A DNA stretch of 64,000 bases from Roseibacterium elongatum DSM 19469. Its GTDB lineage: Bacteria; Pseudomonadota; Alphaproteobacteria; Rhodobacterales; Rhodobacteraceae. The notes below the pieces were generated by a model. It did no database searches, had not been told where the DNA came from, and saw only the letters and a list, made by a program, of their open reading frames with translations. Both the position numbers and the translations under genes were made by a program. Numbering within the stretch: position 1 is the first letter of the stretch; every line of letters begins with the position of its first letter. Positions 27,797 through 36,926 of this stretch are shown piece after piece. The stretch covers positions 1,159,001 to 1,223,000 of the forward strand of contig NZ_CP004372.1 in assembly GCF_000590925.1 (NCBI RefSeq). The letters are read 5' to 3'.

Positions 27797-29044
27797 TCAG
27801 GGCAGCGCGACCTGCTTGGCGCGTGGCAACAGATCGTTGATGCGCGCCAGATGCACGGGCAGCGTCCGCGTCCTGAAATCGTAGGTTTCGATCACGTGCT
27901 GTCGGGCGGCGGGCCCGAGATGGGCGTAGGTGCCCGGCCGTTCCAGTACGTCGGCGACCTGTTGCGCCAGCTTCTCGGGCTGGAAGTAATCGACCAGCAA
28001 ACCGGTTTTCCCATGGGTCACGGCCTCGCGCACGGGGGCAACGTCCGAGGCCACGATGGTGGCCCCCATCGACATCGACTCAAGCAACGACCAGGACAGG
28101 ACGAAGGGAACCGTCAGATAGATGTGGCACCGGCTGATGCGGATGATCTGCTGATACGCCTCGTAGGGGACGCGCCCGAGGAAATGCACCCGGTCCCAAT
28201 CGACCCGGTCCCCGACCTCGCGTTCCATGTCGGCCCGGTAGCCGCCCTTGCGATCGCTCGCCTTGCCGTAGGACACCTCGTTGCCGCCGATGATCAGCGC
28301 GCGCGCATTCGGCCGCGCCGCCAGGATATGGGGCAGGGCCCGCATGAAGACGTGAAAGCCGCGGGTCGGCTCCATGTTGCGGGCCATGTAGGTAAAGATC
28401 TCGTCCTGCCGCGTGACCGACCGCCCCAGACGTCCCAAAGGCACGGACGCCTCGGGGTTGGGCCTTAGCCGGTCGGTACGGATCCCGTCGTGGCAGACAT
28501 AGATCTTGTCGTGAAAGGTCTCGGGAAAGGTGTCGCGCTGCCATGCGGTCGGTGAATGGCCAAGGTCGACCGTCTGGATATTGGCGAAATTCACCGCGTT
28601 GCGGGCATGCATGACAAAGGGTGTATGTGCGCTGGCCGGAAATTCCGGATCGAACCCGACCGAGCCACCCTTGGCCAGAAAGTAGTATTCGAAGAAGCCG
28701 ATGATCGGGACATCGGGCCAGACCTCTTTCATGAAGGTCAACTCGCCCCAACCCACATGACCCAATATGATATCCGGTTTGAACCCGGCCTTGTCCATCG
28801 ACTGCGCGGCCATGGCGGCCCCGAAGCCGGCGCCGGCGCATTCCTCCCAGTACTGGGTCAGGGCATAGGCATCCTTGGCGGGTTTGTGGTGCGGCTTGTA
28901 CGTGACGATGCGCGCCCCCTTGATGTGCGGGACCTCGGTCCGCTGCGTCAGGAAGACAATCTCGTGGTCGCCCTGTTCGACGAACCACTTGAACAGCTCT
29001 CGGTACTGGCCCGGAAAATTCTGATGAACGAATAGGATCTTCAT
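27797..29044 (-). CDS. GT4-family glycosyltransferase
   Basis: A 415-aa GT-B glycosyltransferase. The start is ATG 29044 (MKILFVHQNFPGQYRELFKW), the standard N-terminus of this family; an in-frame extension to 29131 is unlikely. The donor-binding half has TYMARNMEPTRGFHVFMRALP, the GN-rich ALIIGGNEVSYG, and VPFVLSWSLLESMSMGATIVASD. It is convergent with the export lipoprotein gene (17-bp gap). It closes the polysaccharide island. Substrates are unknown. Confidence 0.9.
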   Translation of the reverse strand: MKILFVHQNFPGQYRELFKWFVEQGDHEIVFLTQRTEVPHIKGARIVTYKPHHKPAKDAYALTQYWEECAGAGFGAAMAAQSMDKAGFKPDIILGHVGWGELTFMKEVWPDVPIIGFFEYYFLAKGGSVGFDPEFPASAHTPFVMHARNAVNFANIQTVDLGHSPTAWQRDTFPETFHDKIYVCHDGIRTDRLRPNPEASVPLGRLGRSVTRQDEIFTYMARNMEPTRGFHVFMRALPHILAARPNARALIIGGNEVSYGKASDRKGGYRADMEREVGDRVDWDRVHFLGRVPYEAYQQIIRISRCHIYLTVPFVLSWSLLESMSMGATIVASDVAPVREAVTHGKTGLLVDYFQPEKLAQQVADVLERPGTYAHLGPAARQHVIETYDFRTRTLPVHLARINDLLPRAKQVALP

Positions 29045-29205
29045 GCGCTGCCCGGCTTGCCTTTGCCCGTTCCTCTCAGGGACCATGTTTCGTGCAAGCC
29101 CATCGGTCAGGCAAGTCCGTGGCAGCAGCATGGCGCCGGTTTGGGGATTGCGGGGCGCGCGCCTATATGGGAACGCAACCTCCGAAACGCTCTAGGACCT
29201 GACCC

Positions 29206-30225
29206 ATGACTTTGACGACCCGGATCGCCTGGGATGACACGGTATTGCCCTTCCAACTCGACCGTTCGGATATCCGCGGCCGGATCGCCCGGCTGGACCA
29301 GACGCTCGAGCGCATCCTGACACAGCATGATTACCCGGCCCCGGTCGAGGCGCTGGTGGCGGAACTGGCGCTGTTGACCGCGCTGATCGGTCAGACGATC
29401 GACCTGCGTTGGAAGCTGTCGCTGCAGGTGCGCGGCGACGGGCCGATCCGCCTGATCGCGACCGATTACTACGCCGCCCCCGAGGCCGGAACGCCGGCGC
29501 AGATCCGGGGCTTTGCCAGCTATGACAGCGAACGCCTGAGCGAAACGGCCGATGCATTCGGCCAGATCGGCAAGGGATACTTCGCCATTCTTCTGGACCA
29601 GGGCAAGGGCAATGCGCCGTATCAGGGGATCACGCCGATTGCGGGCGGATCGCTGTCCTCCTGCGCCGAGACCTACTTTGCCCAGTCAGAACAGCTCCCC
29701 ACACGGTTTGCGCTGGGCTACGGCCGGTCGACCGAACCGGGGCGCCCCGAGGCATGGCGCGCCGGTGGCGTGATGCTGCAACATATGCCCAAGGCGTCGC
29801 CCTTTGCTACCTCGCCCGAGGGCGGAACCGCCGAGGGGGGCCTGTTGTCGGGCGCCGATCTGCTGGGCGAGGACGAAGGCGAGAACTGGAACCGCGCCAA
29901 CATCCTGCTGGATACCGTCGAGGGTCTGGAACTGATCGGGCCCAGCGTCGCGCCAACCGACCTGCTCTTGCGGCTGTTTCACGAAGAAGGTCCGCGTGTC
30001 TACGATGCCCAGCCGGTTCAGTTCGGCTGCACCTGTTCGCCCGAGCGTGTGCGCGAAAGCCTGTCGATCTATTCGGCCAAGGATATCGGCCATATGACCA
30101 CGGATGAGGGGATCGTGACCGCCGACTGCCAGTTCTGCGGCGCGCACTACGAATTCGACCCCAAGACGCTTGGGTTCGAGGCGGAACGCCCCCCCGAGGA
30201 AGGCGAGGATGACCCGAAGCATTGA
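29206..30225 (+). CDS. hslO: Hsp33 redox-regulated chaperone
   Basis: Hsp33 is a cytosolic holdase switched on by oxidation of a zinc-bound cysteine cluster. This 339-aa protein has the N-terminal chaperone domain and the C-terminal zinc site: CTCSPERV (CxC) and CQFCGAHYEF (CxxC). It is slightly longer than the E. coli form, with an acidic tail (EEGEDDPKH). It is first in an operon with the NUDIX and cca genes, each overlapping the next. Confidence 0.96.
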   Translation: MTLTTRIAWDDTVLPFQLDRSDIRGRIARLDQTLERILTQHDYPAPVEALVAELALLTALIGQTIDLRWKLSLQVRGDGPIRLIATDYYAAPEAGTPAQIRGFASYDSERLSETADAFGQIGKGYFAILLDQGKGNAPYQGITPIAGGSLSSCAETYFAQSEQLPTRFALGYGRSTEPGRPEAWRAGGVMLQHMPKASPFATSPEGGTAEGGLLSGADLLGEDEGENWNRANILLDTVEGLELIGPSVAPTDLLLRLFHEEGPRVYDAQPVQFGCTCSPERVRESLSIYSAKDIGHMTTDEGIVTADCQFCGAHYEFDPKTLGFEAERPPEEGEDDPKH

Positions 30226-30802
30226 TCTCGATACGATGCTGGCGCGGCTAGGGCAGACCCCGGCGCCGCCGTCATCAGATTATGACCTGAACCGGGACGT
30301 GGTCTTGCCCGCCGAGCGTACACTGCGCCCGGCTGCCGTCTTGATCCCGGTCTTGGGGGGGCGGGTCATTCTGACCAAGCGGGCCTCGCATCTGAAGCAC
30401 CACCCCGGCCAGATCGCCCTGCCCGGGGGGCGGATCGATGCGACCGACGCCGATGCCGCGGCGGCCGCGCTGCGCGAGGCGCATGAGGAAATCGGCCTCG
30501 ATCCCCAAAACGTCGAGTTGCTGGCGCATTTGCCGCCACATGAAACGGTTACAAGCTATTCGGTCAGCCCCATCCTGGGCCGCGTGCGGGCCGAGTTCAG
30601 CGAACAGCCGGAGGAGGGCGAGGTGGCCGAGGTGTTTCGCGTCCCGCTGGCCTTTCTCATGAACCCGGCGCGTTACCGGATCGAACGTCGCCGGTGGCGC
30701 GGGACATGGCGGCATTATTACGTCGTTCCCTACGGCCCCTATTACATCTGGGGGGCCACGGCGCGGATCCTGAAATCTCTGGCGGATCGGGTCGCAAAAT
30801 GA
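30209..30802 (+). CDS. NUDIX hydrolase, CoA pyrophosphatase-like
   Basis: A 197-aa NUDIX protein. ILTKRASHLKHHPGQIALPGG is the UPF0035 signature of NudL/Nudt7 CoA pyrophosphatases, and RIDATDADAAAAALREAHEEIGL is the NUDIX box with the REAHEE metal-binding core. It should cleave CoA or acyl-CoA to phosphopantetheine and 3',5'-ADP. The ATG at 30209 lies inside the end of hslO (17-bp overlap), and its stop overlaps the cca start (ATGA). Confidence 0.9.
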   Translation: MTRSIDLDTMLARLGQTPAPPSSDYDLNRDVVLPAERTLRPAAVLIPVLGGRVILTKRASHLKHHPGQIALPGGRIDATDADAAAAALREAHEEIGLDPQNVELLAHLPPHETVTSYSVSPILGRVRAEFSEQPEEGEVAEVFRVPLAFLMNPARYRIERRRWRGTWRHYYVVPYGPYYIWGATARILKSLADRVAK

Positions 30803-31944
30803 AGCTGACCGCCGATTGGTTGAGCGCCCCCGGAACGCAGGCCGTCCTGGATGCGATCGAGACCGGCGGGCACCGTGCGTGGTTCGTCGGCGGGTGCGTC
30901 CGCAACGGGCTGCTGGGGTTGGACGTATCGGATATCGACATCACCACCGATGCCCGTCCCGACCGCGTGGTCGAATTGGCCGAGGCGGCCGGCATCAAGG
31001 CGGTTCCAACCGGCCTCGACCATGGCACGGTAACCCTGGTGGCCGCGCATACGCCCTACGAGGTCACGACCTTGCGGCGCGACGTGTCCACCGATGGCCG
31101 CCGCGCCACCGTGGCGTTCACCGAGCGGCTGGAAGAGGACGCCCATCGCCGCGATTTCACGATGAACGCGCTTTATGCCACACGGGACGGCACGGTGATC
31201 GATCCGACAGGCGCGGGACGGGCGGATCTGCGCGCGGGGCGCTTGCGCTTTATCGGTGACGCCCATGACCGCATCGCCGAGGATTACCTGCGGATCCTGC
31301 GGTTCTTTCGATTTCATGCGTGGTATGCGGACCCGATGGGGGGGCTTGACCCTGCGGGTCTGGCTGCCTGTGCCGATATGGCCAGCGGGATCAACGGCCT
31401 GTCGAAGGAACGCATCGGCGCCGAGATGACCAAATTGCTGGCCGCTCGCGACCCTGCACCGGCGGTGGCGGCAATGGCGCAGTCGGGCGTGCTGAGCCAG
31501 ACCTTGCCAGGGGCCGATGCGCGCCTTTTGCCGGTTCTAGTCGAGGTGGAGGGTGGCTTGACCCCCGATCCGATCCGGCGGCTGGCGGTGCTGGGCGGCG
31601 ACGATGTGGCCGGGCACCTGCGCCTGAGCCGGGCCGACGCGGCGCGGCTGGGTTGCCTGCGCCAAGGGATGGGAGGCGTCACACCGGCCGGCGAACTGGG
31701 GTATCGCAACGGGCTGACGACAGCGCGCGATATCCTGCTGCTGCGCGCCGCGATGCTGGAAACGCCCGTCTCCGCGGCAGATATCGACGCGGCGCGGATC
31801 GGGGCCGAGGCGGTTTTCCCGGTGCGGGCGGCCGACCTGATGCCAGACCATAAAGGGCCGCAGCTGGGGCGCGAACTGGCCCGTCTCGAAGCGCTTTGGA
31901 TCGCCTCGGGGTTTGCCATGTCGAAAGAGGCGCTGCTGTCCTGA
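30799..31944 (+). CDS. cca: CCA tRNA nucleotidyltransferase / poly(A) polymerase family
   Basis: A 381-aa class II nucleotidyltransferase. It has FVGGCVRNGLLG and DIDITTDARPD with the metal-binding Asp-x-Asp, RRDFTMNALY, and GDAHDRIAEDYLRILRFFRFH, the family signature. It adds CCA to tRNA 3' ends or is a poly(A) polymerase relative; the alphaproteobacterial context favours CCA addition. The ATG overlaps the NUDIX stop. A pair of strong hairpins follows the stop. Confidence 0.93.
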   Translation: MKLTADWLSAPGTQAVLDAIETGGHRAWFVGGCVRNGLLGLDVSDIDITTDARPDRVVELAEAAGIKAVPTGLDHGTVTLVAAHTPYEVTTLRRDVSTDGRRATVAFTERLEEDAHRRDFTMNALYATRDGTVIDPTGAGRADLRAGRLRFIGDAHDRIAEDYLRILRFFRFHAWYADPMGGLDPAGLAACADMASGINGLSKERIGAEMTKLLAARDPAPAVAAMAQSGVLSQTLPGADARLLPVLVEVEGGLTPDPIRRLAVLGGDDVAGHLRLSRADAARLGCLRQGMGGVTPAGELGYRNGLTTARDILLLRAAMLETPVSAADIDAARIGAEAVFPVRAADLMPDHKGPQLGRELARLEALWIASGFAMSKEALLS

Positions 31945-31977
31945 CGGTTTGCGCCGGGCCTTGCCCGACGCCCGGTG

Positions 31978-32032
31978 CCGCGCGGCAAGGGGTATCGAAC
32001 CCCTTGCCGCGCGGATGCGCGTGCCGCGCATC
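31978..32032. repeat. Two consecutive perfect hairpins downstream of cca
   Basis: The first has 16-bp arms starting CCGCGCGGCAAGGGGT at 31978-31993, a 5-nt loop ATCGA, and the exact complement at 31999-32014. The second shares a base and has 8-bp arms GATGCGCG/CGCGCATC (32014-32021 and 32025-32032). They lie between cca and the LysE-type gene and could end the hslO operon. There is only a short ATATTTT afterwards. This may be a dispersed palindromic element. Confidence 0.8.
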
Positions 32033-32106
32033 GGCATATTTTCAGGATAAAGATGGGTTGGACGCGTCCCTTGACAGCCCGTCCCTGCCGAGGTTTTGGG
32101 CGGGTC

Positions 32107-32688
32107 ATGGACCCTTTGTATGTCTTTGTGTTTCTGGGCCTCTTCACGCCTGGGCCCAATGTCATCCTGCTGACCGCGTCGGGGGCGCGCTTTGGTTTTC
32201 AGGCCAGCCTGCCGCATGTTGCGGGTGTGGCATTGGGCGTTGGCGTCATCGCGGCGCTGGCGGGCCTTGGCATCGGGGTGCTGGTGGTGACGGTGCCGGG
32301 TGTGGAACTGGGTTTGAAACTGGTGGCGGCCGGCTGGATCCTCTGGATGGCGGTCGACCTGTGGCGGGCGCGCGCGACCGGCCCGCCAGAGACCCGCGCG
32401 GACAAGCCCTGGACCATTTGGCGCGCGATCCTCTTTCAATGGGTCAACCCCAAGGTCTGGGCCGTGATCCTGAGCGCGGCCTCGGCCTATGGTGCCGGTC
32501 TGGGGCCGTGGGGCGAGGCGGTGCGCCTGTCCACCGCGTTTTCGGGGATCAACCTGTTCGTTTGCCTGTTCTGGAGCCTGGCCGGGTCGCTTCTGGCCAT
32601 GCTTTTGACCACGCCTGCGGCGTGGCGGTTGTTCTCTCGGGTCATGGCGTTGGCATTGGCGGGGTCGGCTGTCATGGTCTTTACTTAG
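32107..32688 (+). CDS. LysE/RhtB-family amino-acid exporter
   Basis: A 193-aa membrane protein with about five to six hydrophobic segments. The N-terminal MDPLYVFVFLGLFTPGPNVILL carries the LysE-family TPGPN motif, and the second half has FQWVNPKVWAVIL. The family exports amino acids or related small molecules. The start is ATG 32107; an in-frame upstream extension runs through the hairpins and is rejected. The ABC exporter gene follows 42 bp later and may be a separate unit. Confidence 0.88.
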   Translation: MDPLYVFVFLGLFTPGPNVILLTASGARFGFQASLPHVAGVALGVGVIAALAGLGIGVLVVTVPGVELGLKLVAAGWILWMAVDLWRARATGPPETRADKPWTIWRAILFQWVNPKVWAVILSAASAYGAGLGPWGEAVRLSTAFSGINLFVCLFWSLAGSLLAMLLTTPAAWRLFSRVMALALAGSAVMVFT

Positions 32689-32730
32689 CCGGTGCCCTAT
32701 ATCATGGGTTCAGGTTCGCGAGCCCCAGTC

Positions 32731-34581
32731 ATGTTCCGCTTTTTCGAAAACCTGGTCGACCCCTATGTCGGCTACACCGAAACCGACGCGCCGCCGCGTC
32801 GGCTTTTTGCGTTTCTTTGGGACTATTCGCAGCCGTTCAAGAAGCTTTACGCGCTGACTGCCGTGATGTCGGTCGTCGTGGCCGCGATCGAGATCGGATT
32901 GATCTGGTACATGGGCCGGATCGTCGATCTGATGGGTGGCGGCGAACCGGCGGCCGTGCTGGCCGATCACGGGGTCGAGTTGATCCTGGCGGCGCTGTTC
33001 ATCCTGATCCTGCGGCCGTTGATCCAGGGTCTCGATGTCGCGCTTCTGAACAATGCGATCCTGCCGAATTTCGGCACGCTGATCCGGTGGCGCGCGCATA
33101 AACAGGTGCTGCGTCAGTCGGTTGGCTGGTTCGAGAACGATTTTGCCGGGCGCATCGCCAATCGCATCATGCAAACCCCCACCAGCGGGGGCGAGGCGGT
33201 GTTCCAGATCTTCGACGCGATCACCTTTTCACTGGCCTATCTGATTGGCGCGGCGGTTTTGCTGACCGGGGCCGATCCGCGCTTGGTCCTGCCGCTTTTG
33301 GCTTGGTTCGCGCTTTATGCGCTGTTGTTGCGCTGGACCATTGGGCGGGTCGGCCCCGCGTCCAAGGCCAGTGCCGATGCCCGTTCGGCCACCACGGGCC
33401 GCGTCGTGGACAGCTACACGAACATCCATTCGGTCAAGTTGTTTGCCCATCACGAGCGGGAAATCGACTACGCAAGGGAATCGATCGAAAACACGCGCCG
33501 GACCTTTGCGGCTGAGATGCGCATCTTCACGGTGATGGACGTCGCGCTGACCGCCTTGAACGGGCTGCTCATCGTGGCCGTTGTCGGTTGGGCGATCTGG
33601 TTGTGGTCCGCAGGATCGGCCAGTGTCGGTGTCGTGGCCGCCGCGACCGCGCTGACGCTGCGCCTGAACGCCATGACCGGCTGGATCATGTGGGCGGTCA
33701 GCAGCTTTTTCCGGTCGCTCGGCGTGGTGGCCGAGGGGATGGAGACGATCACCGACCCCATCACCCTGACGGACACGCCGGGGGCCAAACCGCTGGCTTT
33801 TGAAAAGGGCGAGATCACCTTTGACGGGGTCAGCCACCATTACGGTCGGGGGGCAGGGGGCCTTGATCGGATATCTCTGACGATCCATCCCGGCGAGAAG
33901 GTGGGCCTGATCGGTCGGTCGGGGGCCGGGAAATCGACTTTGGTCAAGCTGCTGCTGCGGTTCTACGATGTCGAAGGCGGGCGCATCCTGATCGACGGTC
34001 AGGACATCCGCGGCGTGACACAGGACAGCCTGCGCCATCAGATCGGGATGGTGCAGCAGGACAGTTCGCTGCTGCATCGCTCGGTCCGCGACAACATCCT
34101 TTACGGTCGGCCCGATGCCGCCGAGGACGAGATGCTGACCGCCGCCAAGCGGGCCGAGGCGCATGACTTCATCCTCGATCTCGAGGACCCGCAGGGGCGC
34201 AAGGGCTATGACGCCCATGTGGGCGAGCGCGGCGTCAAGCTGTCGGGTGGGCAGCGGCAGCGCGTGACGCTCGCGCGCGTGATCCTCAAGGATGCGCCGA
34301 TTCTCGTATTGGACGAGGCGACCAGCGCCCTCGACAGCGAGGTCGAAGCCGCCATTCAAAAGACGCTTTATGGTGTCATGGAGGGCAAGACCGTCATCGC
34401 CATCGCGCACCGCCTGTCGACCATCGCGCAAATGGATCGCATTCTGGTGCTCGAGGACGGGCGCGTCGCCGAGGAAGGCACCCATGACGACCTTCTGGCG
34501 CGCGGCGGCCTTTACGCCGGGTTCTGGGCGCGCCAATCGGGTGGCTTTATCGGAACCGAGGAAACGGAGGCCGCCGAATGA
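32731..34581 (+). CDS. ABC exporter half-transporter (membrane + ATPase)
   Basis: A 616-aa protein with an N-terminal six-helix exporter domain (about 35-330) and a C-terminal ATPase. The Walker A is GRSGAGKST, the signature is LSGGQRQRV, the Walker B is ILVLDEATSALDSE, and the H-loop is AIAHRLST. The likely start is ATG 32731 (MFRFFENLVDPYVGY), matching the usual family N-terminus; GTG 32692 and ATG 32704 are possible. The stop overlaps the next half-transporter (ATGA), so the two probably form a heterodimer. The substrate is unknown; lipid, peptide or drug are the usual options. Confidence 0.92.
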   Translation: MFRFFENLVDPYVGYTETDAPPRRLFAFLWDYSQPFKKLYALTAVMSVVVAAIEIGLIWYMGRIVDLMGGGEPAAVLADHGVELILAALFILILRPLIQGLDVALLNNAILPNFGTLIRWRAHKQVLRQSVGWFENDFAGRIANRIMQTPTSGGEAVFQIFDAITFSLAYLIGAAVLLTGADPRLVLPLLAWFALYALLLRWTIGRVGPASKASADARSATTGRVVDSYTNIHSVKLFAHHEREIDYARESIENTRRTFAAEMRIFTVMDVALTALNGLLIVAVVGWAIWLWSAGSASVGVVAAATALTLRLNAMTGWIMWAVSSFFRSLGVVAEGMETITDPITLTDTPGAKPLAFEKGEITFDGVSHHYGRGAGGLDRISLTIHPGEKVGLIGRSGAGKSTLVKLLLRFYDVEGGRILIDGQDIRGVTQDSLRHQIGMVQQDSSLLHRSVRDNILYGRPDAAEDEMLTAAKRAEAHDFILDLEDPQGRKGYDAHVGERGVKLSGGQRQRVTLARVILKDAPILVLDEATSALDSEVEAAIQKTLYGVMEGKTVIAIAHRLSTIAQMDRILVLEDGRVAEEGTHDDLLARGGLYAGFWARQSGGFIGTEETEAAE

Positions 34582-36440
34582 CCCGGTTCGATCCCCTGCT
34601 GAACTGGCTGGCCTCGTTGATCGAACCCTTCGCACGGGCAGAGGGGCCGCCGCCGCGGACCCTGTGGGCGTTCATTCGCTGGTGCCTTGCCGGGTCGTGG
34701 CGCATCCTGATCCTTGCGGCCTTTCTGTCGGCGCTTGCCGGCATCCTCGAGGTCGGCGCGGCCTATTTCCTGGGTGTCGTGATCGACACGACGGTCGGGG
34801 CCGACCCTGATGGCTATTTCGCCACCCATTGGCTGATGATCCTTGGATACGCGGCATTCTACCTCCTTCTGCGGCCGCTGTTTTTCGGCGCGTCGGCGGC
34901 CTTCAACGGGATCGTTCTGCCGCCCAACCTCGCCCCCTTGATCCAGAGCCGGTTGCATCGCTGGTCGCTGGGTCATGCCGTCAGTTTCTTCGACGACGAT
35001 TTCGCCGGTCGCATCGCGCAGAAGCAGGCGCAGACGGCCACGGCGCTGGTCAATGTCGTGACCGAGGTCATCAACGCCGCCGCCTTTGCCATTGCCACGC
35101 TCATCGGCGCAGTGGGCATGCTGGTGCTGATCGATTGGCGAATCGCGGCCGCGTTGGTGCTGTGGCTGGGGCTTTACACGCTGATGATCCGGTGGTTCCT
35201 GCCGCGCATCCGCGAACGGTCGAAACGCCGGGCGGCCGCGCGCGCCAATGTGACCGGGCAAATCGTCGACACGATCACCAACATCAAGACGGTCAAGCTG
35301 TTCGGCCATACCAGCCAAGAGGACGAAGCCGCGCTCGAGGCGCTTGGCGGGTATCGAGAGGAGGCACTGTCGTTCGGCTATCTCTCGACCGGGTTCCGCT
35401 TTGCGTTGATGACCACGGCGGGGGTCTTGCCGGTGGTTCTGGTGCTCGGGGCCGTGCTGTTGTGGCAGCAGGGCGGCGTCAGCGCCGGCGAGATCGCCGC
35501 AACAGGCGCCATCGCCATGCGTATCGCGCAGATGACCGGCTGGGTCAGTTTCACCCTGATGGCCATCTACGCCAATGTCGGCGAGGTCGAGGACGGAATG
35601 CGCACGCTGACCCCGCCGCATGGTCTGACCGACGCGCCCGATGCCACGCCGATGCCGCCGATCGCGGGGCGCATCGCCTATGAGGGCGTCAGCTTTGCCT
35701 ATGGCAGGCAGGTCGGCGGGGTCGAGGGCATCGACCTGATCATCGAGCCGGGCCAGAAACTGGGCATTGTCGGGGCGTCCGGTGCCGGCAAGTCCACACT
35801 CGTGGCGATCCTGTTGCGGCTCTATGATGTCGAGGTCGGGCGCGTGACGGTGGATGGGGTCGATATCCGACAGGTGACACAGGACAGCTTGCGCCAGCAG
35901 GTGGCGATGGTCACGCAGGAAACCGCGATGTTCAATCGCTCGGCCATGGACAATATCCGCTACGGTCGCCCCGACGCCACCGATGCCGAGGTTATCGCCG
36001 CCGCCAATCGGGCCGAGGCGCATGACTTTATCGAAACACTGGTCGACCATCGCGGGCGGCGCGGCTACGGCGCGCATCTGGGCGAGCGCGGTGTGAAACT
36101 GTCGGGCGGGCAGCGGCAGCGCATCGCGCTGGCGCGTGCCTTTCTCAAGGATGCGCCGGTGCTTGTCCTGGACGAAGCCACCAGCGCCCTGGACAGCGAG
36201 GTCGAGGCCGCGATCCAGAAAACCCTTCACGACGTGATGGAGGGAAAGACCGTGATCGCCATCGCGCACCGCCTGTCCACCTTGTCGGAAATGGACCGCA
36301 TCATCGTTCTGGATCAGGGTCGCATCGTCGAGGATGGCAGCCATGATGCCTTGCTGGCGCGCGACGGGTTGTATGCACGCTACTGGTCGCGGCAATCGGG
36401 TGGCTTCATCCAGTCCGACGCGGCGGCGGCGGCCGAATAG
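34578..36440 (+). CDS. ABC exporter half-transporter, partner subunit
   Basis: A 620-aa paralogue of the preceding protein with the same order: six membrane helices, then ATPase with Walker A GASGAGKST, signature LSGGQRQRI, Walker B VLVLDEATSALDSE and His-loop AIAHRLST. Both subunits keep the catalytic Glu after Walker B, so both ATP sites look intact. The start codon overlaps the upstream stop by 4 bp, and both genes share the tail RQSGGFI near the end. This points to an old tandem duplication. Confidence 0.92.
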   Translation: MTRFDPLLNWLASLIEPFARAEGPPPRTLWAFIRWCLAGSWRILILAAFLSALAGILEVGAAYFLGVVIDTTVGADPDGYFATHWLMILGYAAFYLLLRPLFFGASAAFNGIVLPPNLAPLIQSRLHRWSLGHAVSFFDDDFAGRIAQKQAQTATALVNVVTEVINAAAFAIATLIGAVGMLVLIDWRIAAALVLWLGLYTLMIRWFLPRIRERSKRRAAARANVTGQIVDTITNIKTVKLFGHTSQEDEAALEALGGYREEALSFGYLSTGFRFALMTTAGVLPVVLVLGAVLLWQQGGVSAGEIAATGAIAMRIAQMTGWVSFTLMAIYANVGEVEDGMRTLTPPHGLTDAPDATPMPPIAGRIAYEGVSFAYGRQVGGVEGIDLIIEPGQKLGIVGASGAGKSTLVAILLRLYDVEVGRVTVDGVDIRQVTQDSLRQQVAMVTQETAMFNRSAMDNIRYGRPDATDAEVIAAANRAEAHDFIETLVDHRGRRGYGAHLGERGVKLSGGQRQRIALARAFLKDAPVLVLDEATSALDSEVEAAIQKTLHDVMEGKTVIAIAHRLSTLSEMDRIIVLDQGRIVEDGSHDALLARDGLYARYWSRQSGGFIQSDAAAAAE

Positions 36441-36500
36441 GCTGGTGTTTCCGCGGGCTTTCCGGCAGCTTGCGGTCCGGCGAATTGCGAAGGGCAGACC

Positions 36501-36926
36501 ATGGATTTCGACACCATTCCCGCCGCGGAATTGGGGCGCAGCCTGAAAGGGGTCGGGATAAACCTGCTGACGGGCGATGTGCGGGGGCTTGCGGCCTTTC
36601 TGGTCGAAATGTTCGAGCTTTCCGTCTATCGATTATCCGATGATTTCGCGATCATCCGCCATGACGGGACAATCCTGCAACTGCATGCCGATCCGACATA
36701 TGGCGGGCACCCGTTGATCAGCCTCATGCCCGAAAACCCGCCGCGTGGGGCAGGGGCGCAATTCTACCTTTTCGGGATCGATCCCGACCGGGCCGTGTCC
36801 CGGGCCAATGCAGCGGGGCATCTGGTGCTGGAAGCTGCGGCCGACAAGCCCCACGGCTTGCGCGAGGCCACCATCCTGTCGCCCGAAGGCTATGCCTTCA
36901 CGCCCGCCGTCCCGCATGACACCTGA
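36501..36926 (+). CDS. VOC-fold (glyoxalase-like) protein
   Basis: A 141-aa protein of the vicinal-oxygen-chelate size and pattern: a VGINLLTGDVRGLAAFLVEMFEL start (beta-strand then helix), a DDFAIIRHDGTILQLHAD middle, and a second repeat with YLFGIDPDRAVSRANAAG and ILSPEGYAFTPAVP. Metal residues are not all obvious, so it may be non-enzymatic. ATG 36501 has GAAGGG upstream. It overlaps the next gene by 11 bp. Confidence 0.75.
   Translation: MDFDTIPAAELGRSLKGVGINLLTGDVRGLAAFLVEMFELSVYRLSDDFAIIRHDGTILQLHADPTYGGHPLISLMPENPPRGAGAQFYLFGIDPDRAVSRANAAGHLVLEAAADKPHGLREATILSPEGYAFTPAVPHDT

Noticed and set aside
31985..32005. Sequence GGGGTATCGAACCCC resembling a tRNA T-arm
   Set aside because: It is the loop end of a perfect 16-bp hairpin; no acceptor, D or anticodon arms are found around it.
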